Below, piece by piece: positions 55,079 to 63,322 of a stretch of 64,000 nucleotides of DNA. Source of the DNA: Planctomycetota bacterium. GTDB lineage: Bacteria > Planctomycetota > UBA1135 > GCA-002686595. Positions within the stretch are counted from its first letter, which is position 1. Each line of letters begins with the position of its first letter. Below the pieces are notes generated by a model. That model made no database searches, was not told the DNA's origin, and worked only from the letters and a program-made list of their open reading frames with translations. The translations under genes were made by a program, and so were the position numbers. The stretch is from the NCBI GenBank assembly GCA_016220085.1, contig JACRIN010000072.1:38905-102904 (forward strand), in the 5' to 3' direction.

Positions 55079-56188
55079 TCAACGGCGCGCCGTGCGCCAA
55101 GTTCCGGAGAGAGGCTCGCGCCGCTCCGCGCGCGTCGCGCGAACGATCACCGCGAAGAGCCTGGCGAGTCGACGGCCGAGCGGGCTGATCGCGAGCAGGA
55201 GCTCGAGCCCGAGCACCGCGGCGCCGAGCGTTGCCGCGCCCGCCCACTCGGGAATGGCCCACTCGGCGCCCGCCGACGCGCCCCCGGGGCGCGTCGCCGC
55301 GACCGCCAGGGCCGCGAGCGGCGCGACGACCAGAGCCGCGAGCACCACCCACGGGGCGAGCAGCGGTACACGGCGGTAGCACGCGAAGTGAAGCCGATCG
55401 AGCGCGCCTCCGCGCGCGGCGAGCCGCGCGACGTGCGGGCTCTCGACGCACTGCACGTAGGCTCGCGCTCGGCGGAGCTCCTGGTCGCGCCGACCTTCGC
55501 CCTCGGGCGCCTTGACCTCGACGAAGCGCGCGGCTGCGACGAGCTCGATCCGTGCGCCGCGCGCGCGCGCCTGCATCCGCAGCTCGATGTCGTCGGCGGC
55601 GAGGCCGGGCGTCGGCGCGAGCGCGAGGGCTCGTCGCCACGCGAGCATCTGACCGTGGACGCTGAACAGCCTGCCGGAACGCGACTCGAAGCGCCGCACG
55701 GCCGCGGTCCAGCGATCGTAGAGCCCGGAGTCGTCGGCGAGGCTCGCGTGCGCGTCGCCGTCGTCGCCGAGCTCGCGCACGAAGCGCTGCGCGCCGCACG
55801 CCATGCCGAGCCGCGGCTCGCGACGGAACGCGTCGGCGAGCTCGACCAGCGCCGCGCGCTCGAGGATCACGTCCGCGTCGGTCAGCACGACGAGCTCCGG
55901 ATCGGACCCGAGCTCCGCGAGGCCGCGCGCGATCGCCGACGCCTTGCCGGGCGCGCCGGTGTTCGCCACGACCCGCACCTCGACGTCCGAGCGACCGAGG
56001 AAGAATCGCGCGATCGCGCGCTCGGCGACCGCCGCGGTGCCGTCCTGCGAGCCGTCGTCGACGACCACCACGCGGTGCGGACGTTCGGCGCGCGGCCAGT
56101 CGACGCGCGCGAGGTTCGCGAGCTTGCGCTCGATCACCCGCGCTTCGTCGCGGCACGGCACGAGCATGCCGAGCACCGGCCCGTTCAT
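55079..56188 (-). CDS. Glycosyltransferase family 2 protein
   Basis: 369 residues from the ATG at 56188 overlapping the radical SAM stop (ATGA); the open frame upstream is a shadow. The GT-A fold is evident: LGMLVPCRDEARVIERKLANL, VVVDDGSQDGT (nucleotide site), VVLTDADVI for the DxD metal motif, and AADDIELRMQARARGARIELV for the acceptor ED-like motif. Two to three C-terminal membrane segments (residues ~275-335). The layout is that of processive or polyprenyl-linked GT2 enzymes. It is the middle of a three-gene cluster with a radical SAM/SPASM protein and a GT39-like transferase. Confidence 0.92.
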   Translation of the reverse strand: MNGPVLGMLVPCRDEARVIERKLANLARVDWPRAERPHRVVVVDDGSQDGTAAVAERAIARFFLGRSDVEVRVVANTGAPGKASAIARGLAELGSDPELVVLTDADVILERAALVELADAFRREPRLGMACGAQRFVRELGDDGDAHASLADDSGLYDRWTAAVRRFESRSGRLFSVHGQMLAWRRALALAPTPGLAADDIELRMQARARGARIELVAAARFVEVKAPEGEGRRDQELRRARAYVQCVESPHVARLAARGGALDRLHFACYRRVPLLAPWVVLAALVVAPLAALAVAATRPGGASAGAEWAIPEWAGAATLGAAVLGLELLLAISPLGRRLARLFAVIVRATRAERREPLSGTWRTARR

Positions 56189-57273
56189 CGCGCGAGGCTC
56201 TTCGCGATCAGCCGCGGCCAACTCTTCGCGTCGAAGAGCACGTTGTCCGCCTGCGCGCACTCCCAGGTGCACGCGCACCGCGTCGCCAGGATCTCGCGGC
56301 GCAACGCCGCGGCTTCCTCCGAGTGCCAGAGCTTCGCCAGGTCCCAATCGACCGCGTTCAAGTTGCCGATCTCGCGACCGAGGATCTCGCACGGGTGCAC
56401 CGAGCCGTTCTCGAACACCACCGCGGAGAGCTCCGCCGCGGTGCACGGCTTGAAGCGACCGTTCAGGCCGCGCGCCTGGTGCTCGACCTGCTCGTACATC
56501 AGCTCGTCGCGCGCGACGGCGAGACGCGCGAGCGGGAAGTCGAAGTACGGGAGCCGCTTCTCGCGCACGAGCCTCGCTTTCGTCGCGACCAGCTCGCGGT
56601 AGCGATCGAGATCGACCTTCAACAAATGCGGCTCCATCGCCGTGCCGCGCGCGAGGTTGAGCGTGACGTTGTCCGGGTGGAGCTCGTCGACGAGCGCTTC
56701 GAGGTGGCGCGACAGCACGAGCTCGTTCTCCGACGTCAGCGTCACCAGCATGCCGACGCCGAGCCGCGGATGGCGTCGCTGTTGCTCCTTCAGACGCTTC
56801 ACCGACGCGCGCGAGCGCGCGTGGCCGCCCGGCACTTGGCGAATCGAGTCGTGGATCGCCTCCGGCCCATCGAACGAGACCGAGACGGAGAGATGGAGCT
56901 CGGGATTCTCCGCGAGGATCCGTTCGACGGCCTCGTGCATCCGATCCTCGACGAGCCCGTTAGTCGGGATCGCGAGGTGACGCAGCCCGTGGCGGCCGAA
57001 CGCGCGCGCGAGCTCGGCGAGGTCCGCGCGCAAGAACGGCTCGCCGCCGCCGAAGCTCACCCAGAGCAGCGGCCCCATCCGCGCGGCGGAGTCCGCGAGC
57101 TTGCCGAGCTGCTCCGCGCTCGGCCCCGCGACTCCGGCGGCAACCTCGCGCCAGTGGAAGCAATGCCGACAGCGCGCGTTGCAGCGTCCGGTGACGAACA
57201 CCGTCAAGTGCAACGGCGGTCCGGAGCGGCGCAACACGCGCGCGACGAAAGGCAGGTAGCGCAGGGCGTTCAA
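56185..57273 (-). CDS. Radical SAM protein with SPASM-like C-terminal cysteines
   Basis: 362 residues from a TTG at 57273. CNARCRHC near residue 31 is the CxxxCxxC radical SAM cluster; the GGGEPF motif (SFGGGEPFLRADL), NGLV, and SVSFDG segments follow. The C-terminal part has CTAAELSAVVFENGSVHPCEILG and CACTWECAQADNVLF, cysteine patterns of SPASM or twitch auxiliary clusters. Enzymes of this group modify peptides or assist glycan/peptide maturation. No precursor peptide gene is evident, so a peptide substrate is not supported by context; a role in the adjacent envelope-glycan genes is possible. A TACACT hexamer lies 11 bases before the TTG. Confidence 0.9.
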   Translation of the reverse strand: MNALRYLPFVARVLRRSGPPLHLTVFVTGRCNARCRHCFHWREVAAGVAGPSAEQLGKLADSAARMGPLLWVSFGGGEPFLRADLAELARAFGRHGLRHLAIPTNGLVEDRMHEAVERILAENPELHLSVSVSFDGPEAIHDSIRQVPGGHARSRASVKRLKEQQRRHPRLGVGMLVTLTSENELVLSRHLEALVDELHPDNVTLNLARGTAMEPHLLKVDLDRYRELVATKARLVREKRLPYFDFPLARLAVARDELMYEQVEHQARGLNGRFKPCTAAELSAVVFENGSVHPCEILGREIGNLNAVDWDLAKLWHSEEAAALRREILATRCACTWECAQADNVLFDAKSWPRLIAKSLAR

Positions 57274-57316
57274 GGCGACGCCCCAGTGTAGGCGAGCCGG
57301 GTCGAGGCCCGCGCGG

Positions 57317-59467
57317 CTATTGCATGACGAACTCGATCGCCTCGGTCAGGCCGGTGTTGTTCGGCGCGGCGAAGCCGGGGTCGCGTTGCCACCACTGGCC
57401 GAAGACGGTCGTGCCCGGGATCTGCACCGCTGGATCGACGCCGCTCGCCGCGTACGCGTTGAAGTCGAGCGCGTAGCCGCCCGAGCAGTCGTTCGGCGGC
57501 GGATGGCCGCCCGAGCTCGCGAGCGCGGTGCGCTTCGTCGGCAACTTGATGCAGAGGTGGCCGCCTTGGAACGCGACAGCCTGCTTGCCCGCGAGCGAGT
57601 AGAAGAACAGGCCCGACTTGTTGTTGAGCACGTTGTTCGCGCCGACGACGAAACCGCTCGCGCTCGCGGTGCTCGGCACGCCCGAGAAACTCAGCTGCGG
57701 GTAACAGCCTTGGCTGTTCAGCTTCGACGTGCAGTACACCGACACCGTGCCGCCGCCGGAGTGGAAGCAGCGTTCCGGCGACTCGGACGCGTTGCCGTAG
57801 AAGTCGACTGCACGCACTCGGTAGCAGATGTCGCCGACGAGAGAACCGGGGAGCTCGCCGCGGAACAGATTGCTTCCCATCCACTTCACCGGGAGCACGG
57901 TCGGACTTCCGCCGTTCACGCGGTAGACGAGTTCGTACGTCTGTTGCGCGGTGATGAGCCACGGCTCGTTGTCGTAGATCAGCGCGCGCACGACCGACGG
58001 GGTCGAGCTCGGCAGGCGCGCCGGAACTTGCTCGACCTTGAACACGCGCGGCGCGTGCGTGTCGAGCAGGTCGGTGTGGTTCTCGAGGAACACGTTCGGC
58101 TGCCCGTTGTTCTCCGCCGTGAAGACGTCCGTGTCGCCGTCTCGATCGACGTCGGCGGCCGCCGCGGCGAGGCTCGCGTAGGTCGTGGTCGGCAGGACTC
58201 CGCTCGCCACGCTGTAGCTGTACCCGCCGGACGAGCCGGAGTTCTGGAACATCCGATTCGGGCCCGACCAAACGGCGATGAACACGTCGAGGTCGCCGTC
58301 GCGGTCGTAGTCGATCCACTCGGCTTCGTTGTCGTCTTGCGCCGAGCCGGCGATCGACATCGGCGGCGCGAACGTGCCGTTGCCGTTGTTCTCGAGCAGG
58401 CAGTCGGTCAGGTTGAGCCAGTTCAAGCCATAGATGTCGAGGTCGCCGTCGTCGTCCATGTCGCCGAGCTCTTGCTCGTAGTGACCGCCGCCGGTGGACC
58501 AGTTGGCGGGGAACTGCGCGTGCGACACGTCACGGAAGCTCAGTGTCCCGCCGCTCTCCACCAAGCGATTCCTGAACAGGCGCGGCGAGTCGTTGCGCGA
58601 GCCGTGCACCAGGTCGAGGTCGAAGTCACCGTCGAGGTCGCCGAGATCGACGGACAGCGCGGTCATCGCGATGTCGCAGAAGAGCCCCGTGGTGTTGGTC
58701 GTGTTGCTCGCCTGCAGGCCCTCACACCACAGCCCGGGATTCCCGTTCGCGATTCCGGCGCCGGCCAGTTGGAAGCCGCTCGGGTTGAACTCCTGGAAGA
58801 ATCCGTTGCCGTCGTTCAGGAACATGCGACTCGGTACGCTGCCGCTGAACACCGGCCCGTACGACGAGTGCACCAAGTCCAAGTCGCCGTCGGAGTCGAG
58901 GTCGCCGAACGCCGCGAACGCGGACCAGTCGATGAAGCCACCGCCCGGCAGCACGAGCGCGGGCGGAATCGACGATCCGGTTCCCCCGAGACCCACCCAG
59001 CGAGTCGACGTCTGGTCGGTATAGACGCCGCTCGAACCGCCCTGCGCGCCGCCCTGGTTGATCCACCAGCGGCTCGCTTCGTTGGTCGACGTCGAGTGAT
59101 TCGAGACGTAGAGGTCGTGATCGCCGTCGGCGTCGATGTCCGCGAACTCGAGATCGCGACTCGAGTCGCTCACGACCGGGAACGAGAGCGCGGTCGCGTC
59201 GACGAACGTACCGAGTGCTCCGCCCTGCGCGCCGCCCCGATTGAGCCACAAGCGGTTCTGGTCGGGACAGCAGTCGCCGCCGTCCGCGAACGCCGCGTCG
59301 AGGTCGCCATCGAGATCGACGTCGGCGAAGTTGACGCTCTCCGTGAAGGAGTTGTTGACCGGATTGCCTTGAGGGATCGCGGCTGGATTCGACGTGAACG
59401 TCTGCGCGGAGGCTGACGACGCGAAGCAGAGCGCTGCAAGGCAGAACGGGAGACGGGCGAAGCGCAT
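57317..59467 (-). CDS. Secreted FG-GAP/VCBS-repeat protein with shared C-terminal domain (paralogue 1)
   Basis: 716 residues from the ATG at 59467, with a GGAG ribosome site and a signal peptide (FCLAALCFASSASAQ). At least seven calcium-binding DxDxDGDxD loops are visible (DVDLDGDLDAAF, DIDADGDHDLYV, DLDSDGDLDLVH, DMDDDGDLDIYG, DYDRDGDLDVFI, DVDRDGDTDVFT and a looser DLDGDFDLDLVH), forming FG-GAP propeller blades. Middle region residues ~500-570 is a separate beta domain (RALIYDNEPWL...VYRVNGG). Residues 576-716 are the shared domain (SVYCTSKLNSQGCYPQ...GLFFYS...GGHLCIKLPTKRT...CSGGYALDFNAY...GQWWQRDPGF...EFVMQ). Its neighbour at 59653 is a close paralogue, so the pair arose by tandem duplication. 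Likely a calcium-stabilised surface or extracellular protein. Confidence 0.92.
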   Translation of the reverse strand: MRFARLPFCLAALCFASSASAQTFTSNPAAIPQGNPVNNSFTESVNFADVDLDGDLDAAFADGGDCCPDQNRLWLNRGGAQGGALGTFVDATALSFPVVSDSSRDLEFADIDADGDHDLYVSNHSTSTNEASRWWINQGGAQGGSSGVYTDQTSTRWVGLGGTGSSIPPALVLPGGGFIDWSAFAAFGDLDSDGDLDLVHSSYGPVFSGSVPSRMFLNDGNGFFQEFNPSGFQLAGAGIANGNPGLWCEGLQASNTTNTTGLFCDIAMTALSVDLGDLDGDFDLDLVHGSRNDSPRLFRNRLVESGGTLSFRDVSHAQFPANWSTGGGHYEQELGDMDDDGDLDIYGLNWLNLTDCLLENNGNGTFAPPMSIAGSAQDDNEAEWIDYDRDGDLDVFIAVWSGPNRMFQNSGSSGGYSYSVASGVLPTTTYASLAAAAADVDRDGDTDVFTAENNGQPNVFLENHTDLLDTHAPRVFKVEQVPARLPSSTPSVVRALIYDNEPWLITAQQTYELVYRVNGGSPTVLPVKWMGSNLFRGELPGSLVGDICYRVRAVDFYGNASESPERCFHSGGGTVSVYCTSKLNSQGCYPQLSFSGVPSTASASGFVVGANNVLNNKSGLFFYSLAGKQAVAFQGGHLCIKLPTKRTALASSGGHPPPNDCSGGYALDFNAYAASGVDPAVQIPGTTVFGQWWQRDPGFAAPNNTGLTEAIEFVMQ

Positions 59468-59652
59468 GGGAGCAAGCTCCTCGGGAGTCGAAGGTCTTGG
59501 ACGGGATGATCCGAATCGACGGCGATGCACCTCCCGACACGCCGCGGACGCCCGATTGGACGCGACGAACTCGAGAATCGCGACAAAAAGGCCGGCGGCG
59601 CCGCGCTCGAGAGCGCGACGCCGCCGGATTCGCGGTCAACAGGTTCGAGCTG
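59468..59652. other. Spacer between tandem FG-GAP paralogues
   Basis: 185 bases holding the terminator of the 59653 gene and the upstream region of the 57317 gene. No -35/-10 pair was recognised. Confidence 0.5.
59585..59627 (-). terminator. Rho-independent terminator after the 59653 gene
   Basis: On the minus strand a 17-base-pair stem with one mismatch (59592-59608 with 59611-59627) is followed directly by a run of five T (plus-strand aaaaa at 59585-59589). It lies 26 bases past the stop of the upstream paralogue and separates it from the next gene. Confidence 0.85.
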
Positions 59653-61809
59653 CTATTGCAGCGTGAACTTGATGCCTTCGGTCAGGTTCGTGTTGTTCGG
59701 CGGCGTGAACGCCGGATCGCGCGCCCAGTACTGGCCGTAGACGGTCGTACCGGAGATCAGCGCCGGATCCGCGCCGGAGAACACGTACGCGTTGAAGTCG
59801 AAGTGGTAGTCGCCCGTGCAGTCGCTGCCCGAACCGCTGCCACCCGAGGCTTGGACTTGGGTGCGCTTGGTCGGGAGCTTGATGCAGAGGTGGCCGCCCT
59901 GGAAGGCGACGCCGTTCGGTCCGACGATCGAGTAGAAGAACAGGCCCGACTTGTTGTTGAGCACGTTCGTCGCCATGACGTCGAAGCCGCTCGAAGCAAC
60001 CGAGTCCGGCGTGCCGGTGAAGCCGATCTGCGGGTAGCAGCCCTTGCTGTTGATCTTCGCGGTGCAGTACACCGAGACGTTGCCCGCACCGCCGGCCGTG
60101 TAGCAGCGGTCGAACGACGCGCTGGTGTTGCCGTAGAAGTCGGTCGACTCGACGTGGTAGCAGATGTCGCCGGCGATGTTGCCCGGGATCGTGCCGCGGA
60201 AGAGGTTGCCGCCGGCCCACATCATCGGAGCCGCCGTGTAGGCGCCGCCGTTGACGCTGTACATCAGCACGTGCGTCTCTTGCGCCGTCATGTAGAACGA
60301 CTCGTTGTCGTAGATCAGCGCGCGGATGACCGTCGGGTTGGCGCCGACCGAACGTGACGGTGCGGCTTCGACCTTGAAGATGCGCGGCGCGTGCGTGTCG
60401 ACCGTGTTGGTGCTGTTCTTGAGGAACAGGTTCGGCTGGCCGACGTCGTCCGCGGTGAAGAGGTCCTGGTCGCCGTCGTTGTCGACGTCGCAGGCGGCGG
60501 CCGCCAGCGAGTTCTCGCCGTTGGTCGGCACGACGCCCGACACGAAGGTCAGGGTGTAGCCCGGCGCGCCGCTGTTGACGTACATCCGGTTCGCGCCGGA
60601 GAAGCCCGCGATGAAGCAGTCCAGGTCGCCGTCGTTGTCGTAGTCCAGCCACTCCGGCTCGTTGTCGTCCTGACCCGAGCTGTTGGTCGCGGTCGGACCG
60701 CTGAACACGCCGAAGCCGTTGTTCTTCAGATAGGCGTCGGTCAGGTTCAGCCAGTTCATCCCGTAGATGTCGAGGTCGCCGTCGTCGTCCATGTCACCGA
60801 GCTCCTGCTCGTAGTGACCGCCGCCCGTCGACCAACCCGGTGCGAAGTTCGCATTGGTCGTGTCGCGGAAGGACAGCGCGCCGCCGTTCTGCTGGAGGCG
60901 GTTGGTGAAGATGCGCGGCTGCTCGTTGCGCGCGCCTTGCAGGATGTCGAGGTCGAAGTCGCCGTCGAGGTCGCCGAGCTCCGCACCGAGCGGGGTGTCC
61001 GCGATGTCGCAGAACTGGCCCGTCGTGTTGGTCGTGCTCTGGGACATCGTGCCTTCGCACCACAACCCCGGGTTGCCGTTGGCGATCGTTTGGGTGGTGA
61101 GCTGGAAGCCGCTCGGGTTGAACTCGGTGTAGAAGCCCGCACCGTCGTTCAGGAACACGCGCGACGGGACGTTACCCGCGAACGTGCCGCCGTACGTCGA
61201 GTGGAACAGGTCCATGTCGCCGTCGTTGTCGAGGTCGCCGAAGGCGCAGAAGCACGACCAGTCGATGAAACCGCCCGCGACGAGCTTCATGCTGTTGGCG
61301 ATCGACGAACCCGCGCCGGCGATGCCGACCCAGCGCGTCGACGTCTGATCCGCGAACGTGCCCAGCGTTCCGCCCTGGGCGTGACCCATGTTCACCCACC
61401 AGCGGTTCGACTGGTTGGAGTTGGTCGAAGTGTTCGAGATGTAGAGGTCCGCGTCGCCGTCGTTGTCGATGTCGACGAACTCGATGTCACGGCTGTCGTC
61501 GCTGACCACCGGGAACTGCGTCGAGGTGACGTCGGTGAAGAAGCCGACGGTGCCGCCTTGCGCGCCACCGTTGTTGCGCCACAGGCGGTTCTGGTCGTTG
61601 CAGCAGTCGCCGCCGTCGGCGAAGGCGGCGTCGAAGTCACCGTCCTCGTCGATGTCGTCGAAGTTGACGCTCTCCGAGTACGAGTTGTTGAACGGGTTAC
61701 CCGAGGGGATTTGGGCGGTGTTCGAGGTGAACTGAGCCGACGCGTTGGTCGCGAGACCGATCACCCCAAGCGCCGAGCCCAAGGCTAGGCGGCGAAAGTG
61801 GACGTGCAT
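59653..61809 (-). CDS. Secreted FG-GAP/VCBS-repeat protein with shared C-terminal domain (paralogue 2)
   Basis: 718 residues from the ATG at 61809, with a signal peptide (LALGSALGVIGLATNASAQ). Calcium loops DIDEDGDFDAAF, DIDNDGDADLYI, DLDNDGDMDLFH, DLDGDFDLDILQ, DMDDDGDLDIYG, DYDNDGDLDCFI and DVDNDGDQDLFT match those of the 57317 protein position by position. A middle beta domain (RALIYDNESFYMTAQETHVL) precedes the shared C-terminal domain at residues 579-718 (SVYCTAKINSKGCYPQ...GLFFYSI...GGHLCIKLPTKRTQ...CTGDYHFDFNAY...GQYWARDP...IKFTLQ). Full-length collinearity with its neighbour shows tandem duplication. It has its own terminator; no SD sequence is evident before the start. Confidence 0.92.
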   Translation of the reverse strand: MHVHFRRLALGSALGVIGLATNASAQFTSNTAQIPSGNPFNNSYSESVNFDDIDEDGDFDAAFADGGDCCNDQNRLWRNNGGAQGGTVGFFTDVTSTQFPVVSDDSRDIEFVDIDNDGDADLYISNTSTNSNQSNRWWVNMGHAQGGTLGTFADQTSTRWVGIAGAGSSIANSMKLVAGGFIDWSCFCAFGDLDNDGDMDLFHSTYGGTFAGNVPSRVFLNDGAGFYTEFNPSGFQLTTQTIANGNPGLWCEGTMSQSTTNTTGQFCDIADTPLGAELGDLDGDFDLDILQGARNEQPRIFTNRLQQNGGALSFRDTTNANFAPGWSTGGGHYEQELGDMDDDGDLDIYGMNWLNLTDAYLKNNGFGVFSGPTATNSSGQDDNEPEWLDYDNDGDLDCFIAGFSGANRMYVNSGAPGYTLTFVSGVVPTNGENSLAAAACDVDNDGDQDLFTADDVGQPNLFLKNSTNTVDTHAPRIFKVEAAPSRSVGANPTVIRALIYDNESFYMTAQETHVLMYSVNGGAYTAAPMMWAGGNLFRGTIPGNIAGDICYHVESTDFYGNTSASFDRCYTAGGAGNVSVYCTAKINSKGCYPQIGFTGTPDSVASSGFDVMATNVLNNKSGLFFYSIVGPNGVAFQGGHLCIKLPTKRTQVQASGGSGSGSDCTGDYHFDFNAYVFSGADPALISGTTVYGQYWARDPAFTPPNNTNLTEGIKFTLQ

Positions 61810-62131
61810 GGTGTATGGGCGTTCTGAGGAGGACTGTGCGGAACCCATGGCCGTTACGAGCGGGCGGCCGCGGGTGCGCGGTGAGTGCGGACGAGAACGG
61901 AACGAAGGCGGCCGCGGACGAAGCTCAGGACGACCTCGCGCAGCCAGCCCCACTCTACTCGACCCCTGCGCACTCGTTGCCAGTCGCGGCCGAAACTCTG
62001 CGCACGAAGGCGTTCCTCACGCACTTCTTTCCGTACGCGACGGCTCGCCTTGATCCGTACGCGGCGGGGCGGTTCACCCACCTAGGCGCGAATGAAACCC
62101 CTGGGCCCGCGGCGCCGCACTCGCGAAACGA
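61810..62131. other. 322-base spacer upstream of the FG-GAP pair
   Basis: Between the FG-GAP gene start and the stop of the GT9 gene. Open frames here are short and Arg/Thr-rich and look non-coding. The region must contain the promoter of the 59653 gene; CATACA ends 2 bases before its ATG but is too close to be a -10. No clear terminator for the GT9 gene. Confidence 0.5.
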
Positions 62132-63181
62132 TCAGGCGCGGCGCGGCAGTTGGCGAAGCACCGCGGCGGCGACCCGCTCCGGCGTGACGGTCGAGACATC
62201 CGCGTCGGGCTTGTAGGAGCAGTAGTCGGGCGCGGTGCTGACGACCTTCTCGCCCAGCCCGTAGAGCTCGATCTCCGCCGCCGAAGTCGGCGCGAAGAAG
62301 ACCACCGAGCGCACGTCGAGCGCGATCGCAACATGCAGGGCGAGCGAGTCGCTGCTGACCAGGAGGTCGCACTTCGAGACGATCGCCGCGAAGTCGAGCA
62401 GCGGGTTGTCGCAGCCCGCGTCGACCAGCCGGACGTCGTCCTTCAGCGCCGAGACGATCGCGAGGTTGCGCTCGACCTCGCCCGGTCCGCCGAGCAGCAC
62501 GAACGTCACCGCGCCGCCGAGCTCCAGATTCAGGATCCGCGCGAGCGCCGCGGTCTTCTCGACGCTCAACGTCTTCGAGTGCCAGCGCCCGCCCGCGCCG
62601 GTGTTCAGGCCGATGACGCGGCCGTGGGCCGCGAGCTCGTACCGGGCCGCGAAACCGTCGCCGAAGTGCCGCGCGCGCTCGTCGAGCTTCAGCGTCGGCT
62701 TCCCCATCCGAATGCCGAGCATCTCCGCGAAGATCGCCGGGTGACTCTTCCGGTTCTCGACCTTCATCCGGTCGGCGCGCGCCTTTCCGTGCACGGAGAG
62801 CAGCCCCATGTCGAACCACGGCGCGACATCGGGCGTGTACGCGCGGCGGCCGTCGCTTTCGAGATACGCGCCCGACAGTCGCTTGGTCGGCAGCGCGGAA
62901 ACCAGGCGGCACAACGGCTCCTCGTCGTCGAACGAGAGCACGCGACCCCAGGTCGTGCGCGCGAGCCGCGCCTGCAGCTCGGCGACCGCGTGGCTCGACT
63001 TGGCGTCGAGCGCGACGACCTCGGCGACCAGCGGGTTCGAACGCACGAGCTCGACCGCGGCCGGCGCGGTGATCCACGTGACGCGGCAGTCCGTGTATCG
63101 CTCGCGCAGACCCGGCAGGATCGAGGTGGTGCGCAGCACGTCGCCGAGCGCGCCGGTCTTGACGATGAGGATCGTGGTCAC
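62132..63181 (-). CDS. Glycosyltransferase family 9 (heptosyltransferase-like)
   Basis: 349 residues from a GTG at 63181 (TTILIVKTGALGDVLRTTSIL, the standard GT9 opening). An ATG at 63238 would add a 19-residue extension that shows no family similarity, so the GTG is preferred, but both are possible. Nucleotide-sugar site markers are VIGLNTGAGGRWHSKTLS, FVLLGGPGEVERN, SKCDLLVSSDSLALHVAIAL and VVFFAPTSAAEIELYG. It differs from the two GT9 proteins at 12892-14990 by lacking the C-terminal Cys cluster and having a C-terminal CSYKPDADVSTVTPERV. A sugar other than heptose is possible. Confidence 0.9.
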   Translation of the reverse strand: MTTILIVKTGALGDVLRTTSILPGLRERYTDCRVTWITAPAAVELVRSNPLVAEVVALDAKSSHAVAELQARLARTTWGRVLSFDDEEPLCRLVSALPTKRLSGAYLESDGRRAYTPDVAPWFDMGLLSVHGKARADRMKVENRKSHPAIFAEMLGIRMGKPTLKLDERARHFGDGFAARYELAAHGRVIGLNTGAGGRWHSKTLSVEKTAALARILNLELGGAVTFVLLGGPGEVERNLAIVSALKDDVRLVDAGCDNPLLDFAAIVSKCDLLVSSDSLALHVAIALDVRSVVFFAPTSAAEIELYGLGEKVVSTAPDYCSYKPDADVSTVTPERVAAAVLRQLPRRA

Positions 63182-63322
63182 TTCGGTTCCGCCGGTGGAG
63201 GGGGCGGTGCCAGGATAACGAAGCGCGGGGTCGGTCATCAGCGTGCTCGGCGGGGACGGGTCCCCTATTTCGGGCCGCGGGCCCTTCGCGCTCAAGCGGG
63301 AGCGACGCCCAGGCCGCGGTCG

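Noticed and set aside
56185..57273. RiPP-modifying enzyme with its precursor peptide
   Set aside because: The SPASM-like cysteines fit, but no short precursor ORF with a conserved leader is visible nearby.
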